From: Adiantum capillus-veneris
Taxonomy: Eukaryota; Streptophyta; Polypodiopsida; Polypodiales; Pteridaceae
Assembly: GCA_014529385.2 (NCBI GenBank)
Contig: CM043956.1
Coordinates: 92,813,221 to 92,877,220, forward strand
Direction of reading: 5' to 3'
DNA length: 64,000 nt
In this document: positions 56,537 through 64,000 of the stretch, one piece after another
How positions within the stretch are numbered: position 1 is the first letter of the stretch
How the letters are laid out: the number at the start of each line of letters is the position of its first letter
Program-made: the position numbers and the translations under genes
The notes under the pieces: model-generated
What the model was told of the DNA's origin: nothing
The model's database searches: none
The model's input: only the letters and a program-made list of their open reading frames with translations

Positions 56537-56728
56537 CTTTCCCGAACCTACTCACTTTAGAAATGCTACTGTAAAAAAAACCATTCATAATTGAGAAATT
56601 TTCTCTTTCTACATCAATGCATAGAGGACATTGTGCTCTTTGATTGAGGCTATAGATCACCCAAATTAGAGTTTGGATGAAGAAGTCATTATAAAAAAAG
56701 TGAACTATTGCATACTAGGTCAAAAGCG

Positions 56729-56731
<3 letters not shown>

Positions 56732-56809
<78 letters not shown>
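56732..56809 (+). repeat. (GA)n microsatellite
   Basis: About 39 GA units between the two LINE remnants. Confidence 0.97.
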
Positions 56810-56813
<4 letters not shown>

Positions 56814-56817
56814 ACTA

Positions 56818-57690
56818 TCATCCACACATGTCAAATATGACCTGTAAGACCAGACATACGTGTGATATATTTTTTATGGAATTGATAAGTGATTTTTGAT
56901 GCTCCAAGATTGCAGTGATGAGAATCGCATAGAGAGCCCACATCGTGGTTGGGAGAGGAAATCCACCACTATGTTTTCTACATGTAAATCTAGTTACACC
57001 ATTGGCATTGAGCATACCTGTGCTATTGCACATGTATAAAATTAACTTTCCATAGCGATCCAATTCTTTCTCATCCATTGAAGTACGATCATACAAATGC
57101 ACTTCTTCCAACTTCCTTGAAATGTATGGTATATCAATTTGTTGAGTATCGTGTTGCAATGTTTATGTGCAAGCATTCAAATCCCCAAATACAATAGCCA
57201 TTGCCTTTAAGTAATGTCCTCCTCTAAATCAAAAAATGGTTGATCTCTATCCATGCAAGCATAAAAAGGGGAATCATTAGAGGAATGTAGCAACCATCTA
57301 CAAAAATGGGTGCTCTTTTTGGTGTCATAATTTTCAGCCATACATAACGTTTGTGCTTGTTATCTTTCACAATTGATACAAAATCTTTCAATCCTTTCTT
57401 AACCATGTGTGCTACCCCTCCTTGCCCTCTTCATTGCTCGAGATTCTTTGACCACATCAATGAATGTGCATTATTGTAATCCCCCAACCCATTGATCCTT
57501 TGTGTATCATGCTCCCAAGATTTAACAAGAAGTACAACATTGGCTTTGCTTGTTCGGAAGAGTTTGGACTCATAGAATATCCCATTTCACAGTTAACCAA
57601 TTTCAAAGACCTTTTATTTAAAAAAAAGGATCTAAATATAGTATCATTCATACAAATCCACCAAAAGTCAAATCTCACCTATTTGTGATG
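56818..57690 (-). pseudogene. LINE endonuclease remnant, copy 2
   Basis: On the minus strand: VWLKIMTPKRAPIFVDGCYIP, then KLEEVHLYDRTSMDEKELDR and MCNSTGMLNANGVTRF, the C-terminal half of a LINE endonuclease. It reaches further downstream than copy 1. Stops and shifts break it. Confidence 0.75.
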
Positions 57691-58510
57691 TCCTTAGCCT
57701 ATGTGCAGTGTCAAAATCCTATTTTCTTGCCAAAATTCAGCCATAGATAATAATCACAATCATTATCCTACTATGAAAACTTTGTCAAAAGTGATTCTTC
57801 TGGGTTATATCATGTTTTTTTGCGTTTTAATGATAATGTTTAAGCAACCAAGTTGAATTTGACATTTCCAAGTCCAAGGGGTGAAGTGAAGAGGTGTTGG
57901 AACTCTAAAATTTACTCGGCTTCAAAACTGTGCTTATAACTTGCATGCTCAATGCAATCATTGCCAAGTGTAGCTCATAAGAGAAGTAGGGATTACAAGA
58001 AGTTCCACCCTACCAACTAGAAGAGGAATTCATTAGAGTCACAAAGAAAATGTATGGATATAAAGCTCATCTAGAAGAATGCCATGTGGCTCTTTTCCTT
58101 GGCAGACTTAGGAGTGGAGACAACCAAGCAGTAGATCTACAATTAATGCTAAAAGAAATTTTATGATGTTGCCAAGGCACCAAATACAACCGAATCCAAC
58201 CATAGACTGGGGTTGCTTCCATTTTATGAGATGACTCTCTTCATACCCATAATCTCAATGGGGACTTAGAGAGAGAGAGAGGGGGGCGGGGTGGGGGGGA
58301 CAAGGCGGCTTCTATTTTCTCTATGGTCACTTTAAAATACCTCTTTTCACACACACTTTCTATCGTAAGAAAGTGGTGTCAATGACAATCCTTTTTGTAC
58401 TTTCTAGTCCATGCTTTTAGCTAAGAAGCAATGCATGTGATAGGGATAGATTTATGATGAAGAGTAAGATGAGGGTAAGCTTTGAGAGAATCAGTATGGG
58501 ATCCCTTGGC

Positions 58511-58575
<65 letters not shown>

Positions 58576-59660
58576 AGAAACTTCCTTAATCACTATTAAT
58601 CATTAGGCTCTCATCTATGGATGCTCATTCTAATTTAGGAGTAGTGTAAGTGTAGATGTGTGTGCAATGCACCCAAGCCTTGTGTAGAAGTGTATAAATA
58701 TGTTTTTGTTTTCACTAAAAAAGGATTTTGGAGGTAAAATCATCAAATTAAAATGAGATTTTTTCCACATCAGCTCTTGGCATGACAAGGATTCAGTGTT
58801 TGGTGGAAATTTTGAGCATTTTGGTGTGAAAATAGATCCTTGTTTCATAAGTATATAGATTGCTATAATGTGCAATTTTGTTTATCAATGGTCAAGCATC
58901 TACATAAGGGTCACTTTACATTTTCAACACCACGTTTGTATGAAGAATAGTCATATTCCTTGGATTATGCCAAAAAACGTCAAATTGTCAATGCGTGGGC
59001 CATAAATAGCATCAAGTGCTCTGTAGTTGCTGAGAATGTGGCATTTAGATACCATATTGAGAAGCAAAGCTTATCAGTGGTCTTTCCCTATAGAAGATGG
59101 AAGCTGACCATGGGAGAATGGGAGGCACTAGGCTGCTAGAGAATCAGTTGACCCGCAAATATGCCTCCACAATGATGCAGTGCCCAACATCTCTGTGAAT
59201 AATGGTTGGCACCTCAGTCATCTTTGTGAGTATATTAATCTCAAATATACCTTGCCCAAGCAATACCTCTTTGTAATCAGCAAAAAGGTTTTTTTGCTCC
59301 AAAAAAGAGAAGAGATTTTTGTGTGAGAACATTCCGTTTCCACAATGTATTTTTGTAAAATCTTGTAATTGATGTGGATTTCACACTCGTTAATGCATAT
59401 GACGTTTTGAATATCGTCTCAATTGCTTATTGATTCTCAATTTGTTCAAGATTTTGATCAAAATGTGTAATTTCTTTGATTTGATGTGGTATCTTTCAAT
59501 GTTTTGTCGCATGATCTCGTTAAAAAAAAAAGCTTTAAGTTAAATTTATGCTAATTTTAAGTGCTTTTCAAAAAGTGACCTTGGGTATATAAGTGACCTT
59601 TTAGGTTTTAAACTTCATTTGTCACATTCACAAAACTCTAGCTCAAAGCTCTTTTCCCAT
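57691..59660 (+). other. No gene recognised; simple repeats
   Basis: Only short frames. A G-rich tract is at about 58270-58302, and a poly-C run followed by (CA)n at 58507-58571. Nothing else is identified. Confidence 0.5.
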
Positions 59661-59668
59661 CATCTTCA

Positions 59669-60750
59669 TGAACAAACCCATGGAAACCTCTTGTGATGCA
59701 CTTCTAATGCAAGCAGAGAAGGTAGGACTTGCAGATCAAGCACATAAACTACTTGGTGTATTTGAGGGGACAATCGACATGCAAGCCACTACAAACCTGC
59801 ATATAGAAGCATTCCATGGCTTTCTTGACTACATGGCATAGCACATGGAAGAATATGCCATAGTGTTTGAGAGATCCGACATGGCATGATTGCCAGTGGA
59901 TTTTCTCAAACACCTCTATGAAATAGACAAAAACTTTTGCTATTTCTTGTTGAGGTCTATTAAAGGCTCAATGAATGAGACTGTAGGATTGAGGATGAGG
60001 AAGACCTCATAGACTTTGGCATGGGGTGCATAGGTACCCAATTCATTTCTTGGGACATGGTTTTGGTCCTACTTGTTCTTGAGGGGATGGATAAAGGAAA
60101 ATCAAAAGAAAAGACTAGCCAAAAATCACCTGTGACAATTGTGGAGGAATCAATTGAAGTAATCGAAGAGGTTGATGAGCAGAAAGAGGCATCTATGGCA
60201 CGTGTTCTCTGTAGGATCCCAGCTCCATTGAAGAGGAAGATCGGATGATAGAGGGAGATGAGGTGTTGGAGGAGGTCCCCGACCGCCAAATTCTTGCTTT
60301 GCATGCAGTGGTGGTGGATGGTCGTCACTTTTTGTTCCTTGAGGACATTATCAAGACATCAGGACTAAGAGAAGATGAGTCCCTCTCAGTGCTTGCTATC
60401 TATGCAGTTATGAAGGATCCCAGTGGAAAAGAAGAGAAGGTCAATTTCCAAATTGACTTTGAATACGTAAGTCTCCCAACAAGCCTCTCTTTTCTCCCAA
60501 ATCAAAATGAACAGTAGTTGGTGCAAACAGTGGCAAGTACCCTGGTGGAAATCAAATCATGTGCTACATTTTACGAAAGCGTTTTGAAAGCGCTTTCCAT
60601 CCACACAAACCTCTGATTCATATGGGTCTAGATGATCGCTCTAGCATCGACCTCACGAAAAAATTTCTACAAGAGATGGATGAGGAAACTGAGGTAAACA
60701 TTTTTAAACCTAATAGACTGTCTAATTGTTCCTTACAACAAGTGTTATAG
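59669..60750 (+). pseudogene. Unidentified gene-like remnant
   Basis: From ATG 59669 an open stretch reads MNKPMETSCDALLMQAEKVG and continues past a TAG near 59839 and a TGA near 59889. After frame changes, 60021-60248 and 60245-60517 encode acidic segments, and 60559-60750 another. GTAAGT at 60466 and GAG-GTAAAC near 60692 could be splice donors. I do not recognise the protein; it may be a host gene fragment. Confidence 0.35.
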
Positions 60751-60909
60751 TCCTTTACAATGTTTTCTAGCCCGCTTATCATATGGATAAGTTTGCAATG
60801 CAAACCGGTGGCTCTCACAATGTGCCTTGGGTAAGGATAGCTCCCTATGGCACTTCCTGAGAAACTTGGGGCCATCGATCATTCGAGTTGCTCACACAGA
60901 TTTCTCCAA

Positions 60910-61020
60910 GCATTGAGTACCATTCTTGCTGAAAATTCACTCACCCTTAATGCTCATAAATGCAAAGCATTGAGTGCCATCCTTAATGAAGATTTTCTCA
61001 CCCTTAATGCTCATAAATGT
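60910..61020 (+). repeat. 57 bp tandem duplication
   Basis: Units from 60910 and 60967 (GCATTGAGT...CTTAATGCTCATAAATG); 57 is a multiple of three and the surrounding 83-codon frame stays open. Confidence 0.9.
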
Positions 61021-61329
61021 ATATTGGTGGATCAGGAGGCAGCTTTGTATGCCTTTACAGGCAAGCACCCTAGGTCACTCCTGTCCATTGTGCCTTAAGC
61101 TTAGGTCAAGGGGTGAGAAACCCTAAAGAAATTGTTGGTGTGAGATCAACCATTCACCCCATACCAATGGATGTAATTTGCAGAAAAACTAATCTGCCAT
61201 GATGTAATATCCAAAATAATAGAGAATAAATTTGTCTTTTCTCCTATTTTTTGTAAACATTCTCCATTTATTTATTTTAATCAATTCATATTGTCCAAAA
61301 AATTCCATTTCTACAATGCGTGCACAATA

Positions 61330-61647
61330 TCTCATCGAATCAAGCACTCAAGGGTTGGGCGGACACTTTCGGTGTTCTCTTTGCGAAACTGAGAAAACCA
61401 TGGAGCATACGGGGGTGGCAGGGTGCAAAATGTGCACGGAGGGGCCTGACAGGGTGCGAGGGAGCCCAAAACTACTCCCTACGCACCGTGGTGCACATGG
61501 CATTTTTGGGCTCCCCCGTACCCCGTCGGGCGCCATCGTGCACACTTTGTGCCCTGCCACACTTGTACGCTCCACGATTTTCTTGGTTTCACAAAGAGAA
61601 CACCAAAAGTGTCTGCCCCCGACCCTCGGGTGCCTGATGCAATGAGA
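61330..61647 (+). mobile_element. 318 bp foldback (palindromic MITE-like) element
   Basis: The two halves are imperfect reverse complements almost to the middle (about 61487). Outer ends are TCTCATCGAATCAAGCAC and its inverse near 61630-61647, and both arms carry GGACACTTTCGGTGTTCTCTTTG-type sequence. No convincing target duplication was found. The family is unknown; no coding content is supported. Confidence 0.82.
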
Positions 61648-61776
61648 AGTTAATTTAAATTTAACAACTCGATAAATTCAAAGACTAAAATATGACAATG
61701 TACATAATCGACTAAAATTGTTGCACCAAACAGTAGAAATCCGACTCATTGACATTAAATGAAAAAGGTACAAATC

Positions 61777-62866
61777 TCATAGAGATGTTACATGGGATAC
61801 ACTCTCACACAAGTTGATTTGTTGCAAACACTGACTTGCTGATGCTGCCAAGTCAGTCACTTCTTTCTTTATGACAAATAAAACAAAGAGTATCCCACGG
61901 GGTATAGATATGAGAAGCACCATGACAAAAAAAGTACCACGAAAAGTACCTTGGGCATTACCACCATACCAAACAACAGTCTTTCCAAAAGAATCACCAA
62001 GGCAAAGAAAAGTACCATGGGTATTCTTATGAAGACACCCTTCATTTTTCAAATTGATAGCTAGAGATAAATCCGTATTATTTAGGTTTATTCGCTTTGC
62101 ATGCACCATACAAGAGATGCTACCCTGTAACATTTGAACCAACATGTCTTCGGAAACATCCTGTAAGGCCAACAAAGCTGCACGTTGTATACAAGTGACA
62201 AAGTCACTATATTATTCCATTATCTCTCTCACCACCCGAGAGAAGGCCGCTTTGGGTATAATCGGCTTAGTGATCTTTTGATACTTTTGGATCTCTTGCA
62301 GAGCAACTGTGCCTGGCCTCCATTTCCTTTTCTTTTGTGTTGTTGGTGGTGGTGGAGGAGCCGGTTGCTTGGACCATTGAGGAGGGTCAATTTTGTACTT
62401 TTTTCTCCTCTCTTCTTAGGCCCGTTGTTCGTCGGGTGTAAGTTTGTCTTTTTTCTTTTTTGCGCATTGTTTTTCTCTTGGAGGGATTCTTGAAGGTTCA
62501 GAGTTCCCAACTCTGGCTTTTTGAGGGTCTCTTGCTCTATCCTCTGCTGCTTTTCTCTCTGCCTCTGTCTGTGCTTGTAGATTTGCCAAATGGGCTCTCT
62601 CATCCTAAGCTCTTTGCCACTCCCTTTACTCCCTCTGTCTTCTCTCTTCTTCTTGATGTCTTTGAGATTCATTATTAGTTGCCTCTTTCTTTTCCATCTT
62701 TTTGTTCCTCTTATGTCTCTTAGCTTCTCGTGCTTCAGATACAGGGTCACCTGGTATTACTTTGATCACCCGTTGTTTGAAACACCGAGGAGATTTTTTC
62801 AGTGTCGATGCCACTGTTGCTTGGTGCCAAAAGGTGGGACAGCAAGTGAGGGTTGCAGATTAAACA
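61777..62866 (-). pseudogene. Histone-H3-like pseudogene with long charged N-terminal extension
   Basis: One minus-strand frame runs from 62866 to 61777. The H3 core is 62319-62050: [15 protein letters not shown] (αN), [15 protein letters not shown] (α1), LLALQDVSEDMLVQML (α2) and HAKRINLNNTDLSLAINL (loop 2 and α3). By hand count, loop 1 is one residue longer than in canonical H3, and IPKAAF replaces RKLPF, as in centromeric H3 variants. About 180 codons upstream are Lys/Glu/Arg/Gln-rich with a Pro-rich hinge before KKRKWRPGT. In-frame stops lie at 62626-62628, 62605-62607, 62416-62418 and 62212-62214, but no frameshift. About 85 codons after α3 resemble no histone tail. Canonical H3, CENH3 or a retrocopy are the alternatives; the H3 fold itself is clear. 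Confidence 0.82.
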
Positions 62867-62992
62867 ACGGAGCTTGGTAGTTTTCTTCACTTTCTCTTGT
62901 TTCTTGTGTTTTTCTATTTAGAGATGAGATTGGTGGGGATCCGACAGAGGTGTGTAGCTGGCATGATGGAATGGTTGAAGGTCACCAAAAAT

Positions 62993-63214
62993 CTACCGCA
63001 TGGTGGATTGATCTTGCTGATTTGTATGATGGGGAGACTGTTGGGCAGCTGGAGCGGGTTGCAGTGTTGGGTTTTGCACATGCGGTTGAGGAGGTGGATT
63101 TGAAGCCATGGATTGTGCTTGAGGTGCTGGTTGAGGATTTTTTGTAGTGTGAGTGGTGGTGATGACATTGGTGTGCGTAGTGGTTTTCTCTTGCATGTCG
63201 TCCATGTGGTGCAA
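62993..63214 (-). other. Gln/Pro-rich open frame upstream of the H3-like pseudogene
   Basis: A 73-codon minus-strand frame rich in Thr, Pro and Gln (TKNPQPAPQAQSMASNPPPQ) sits 130 bp upstream of the H3-like frame and in a different phase. It could be an upstream exon or chance. No convincing splice acceptor near 62870 was found. Confidence 0.25.
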
Positions 63215-63249
63215 GATATGAGTGCATGCACGCTGAAGCTCAAGAGTAT

Positions 63250-64000
63250 ATTCTAGAATGTGAAATGAGAAATGAATTTAAAGTTGTAACTTTTGACTTA
63301 TATAGTACTTAAAGTTTTTAAAACAATAAAAAGCTCAGTGAAACTATTATTAAAAAAAAAACCAAAATAGCCAAAACTTGACACACGAGACCACTGCTTG
63401 GCCGTCAACAAATCATTTGGCATTACAATGCATGTTAACAGTAGAAATGGTTAGTGTCAAAAGTTTATTAGTTTTCCACCCATCACCTGCCATTTCGTCG
63501 CCTTGTCTCCAACATCGTGAAATCGTTCTTTGGCATTCAAATCATGATATGATTCTGATCGCCTCATGCTAACGACTTTTCTTATTTTGCATTTCAAACT
63601 TCTTGGCACTCTAATCCTCTATCTCTCTCTCCCTGCCAAAACTCTGTAGAACCAATTGAACATCGTGTGTAAGGCTTTGCTTCTTTTTCTTCCACCTCCA
63701 TGACGTGTATTTTTAAAATACACTACTTTTGCTTGATACTGTGAGTGCTCCATTCCTTGGCTAATCCAGATGCCCAATGAACCATAGCTGTCGAGGAAAA
63801 ATGCACCATGTGCAAAACGTATGTGCTGGAAAAAAAAACTTTAGCTCAAACATAGATGCATTTTGAATGTAGAGACCAAGTGTTCAACCCACCATGTAAT
63901 GCGTAATGTGTGTCTCCCCCAGGCATCAACCATTTGCGTTGTAAAACTATTGATTACAAACTTCAACGTGGATATCTTAGCAGAGGTTAGCTTTGTCTTT
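63250..64000 (+). other. No gene recognised
   Basis: AT-rich sequence with short frames on both strands and no known motif. Confidence 0.45.

Noticed and set aside
62229-62750. The 173-codon minus-strand frame as the true N terminus of the H3-like gene
   Set aside because: It is in another phase from the H3 core; the core's own phase reads through the same region with charged, coiled-coil-like sequence and only stop codons, which needs no frameshift.

Overview
The window is nuclear DNA of a plant with a repeat-rich genome. The evidence is decayed Ty1/copia and Ty3/gypsy elements (several with a chromodomain integrase and a primer-binding site matching initiator-Met tRNA), L1-type LINE remnants, a hAT-type MITE, degenerate arrays of the plant telomere unit CCCTAAA, and many long (GA)n tracts. 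I cannot name the species; a large genome such as a fern's or conifer's would fit. I see no intact protein-coding host gene, no tRNA, no rRNA and no prokaryotic feature.

Local labels: Cop-1 to Cop-5 are copia elements; Gyp-A, B, D, E, F, J and M are gypsy families.

Layout. 1-4622: Cop-1, whose 5' LTR lies outside the window. 4623-5786: internally deleted Gyp-A. 5787-10481: decayed Cop-2 carrying a solo Gyp-E LTR (6811-7956). 10482-11249: reverse solo Gyp-A LTR with perfect target duplication GACTT. 11258-17642: gag-protease of Gyp-M, split by a nearly full-length decayed chromovirus Gyp-B (11465-16539). 17643-19666: reverse 3' half of a Gyp-A element, bordered by a 733 bp hAT MITE with an exact 8 bp target duplication (19675-20407). 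21386-23387: RT tail, RNase H and integrase of Gyp-J. 23388-32700: a nest in which a copia gag (Cop-3) is split by a reverse Gyp-E element (24414-32607), which itself holds an opposite-strand Gyp-E solo LTR (26009-27277) and a complete 2.8 kb non-autonomous Gyp-A element (29289-32089). 32701-38208: Gyp-D and Gyp-F LTRs around integrase and RT pieces. 38209-49722: mostly unrecognised sequence with LINE and copia shreds, microsatellites and short tandem duplications. 49723-54697: Cop-5 with two short LTRs. 54940-57690: two parallel LINE endonuclease remnants. 57700-64000: low-complexity DNA, an unidentified gene-like stretch, a 318 bp foldback element, and a reverse-strand histone-H3-like pseudogene.

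How the parts relate. The target duplications order the insertions: Cop-3 is older than Gyp-E, and Gyp-E is older than both its solo LTR and the complete Gyp-A copy; Gyp-M is older than Gyp-B. Gyp-A encodes nothing recognisable but shares with Gyp-B the R-region core and a leader of about 88 bp containing a perfect 5 bp-stem hairpin, so Gyp-B-like proteins are the likely source of its mobility. The most unexpected item is the histone-H3-fold pseudogene at 61777-62866, with a long charged N-terminal extension and four in-frame stops but no frameshift.
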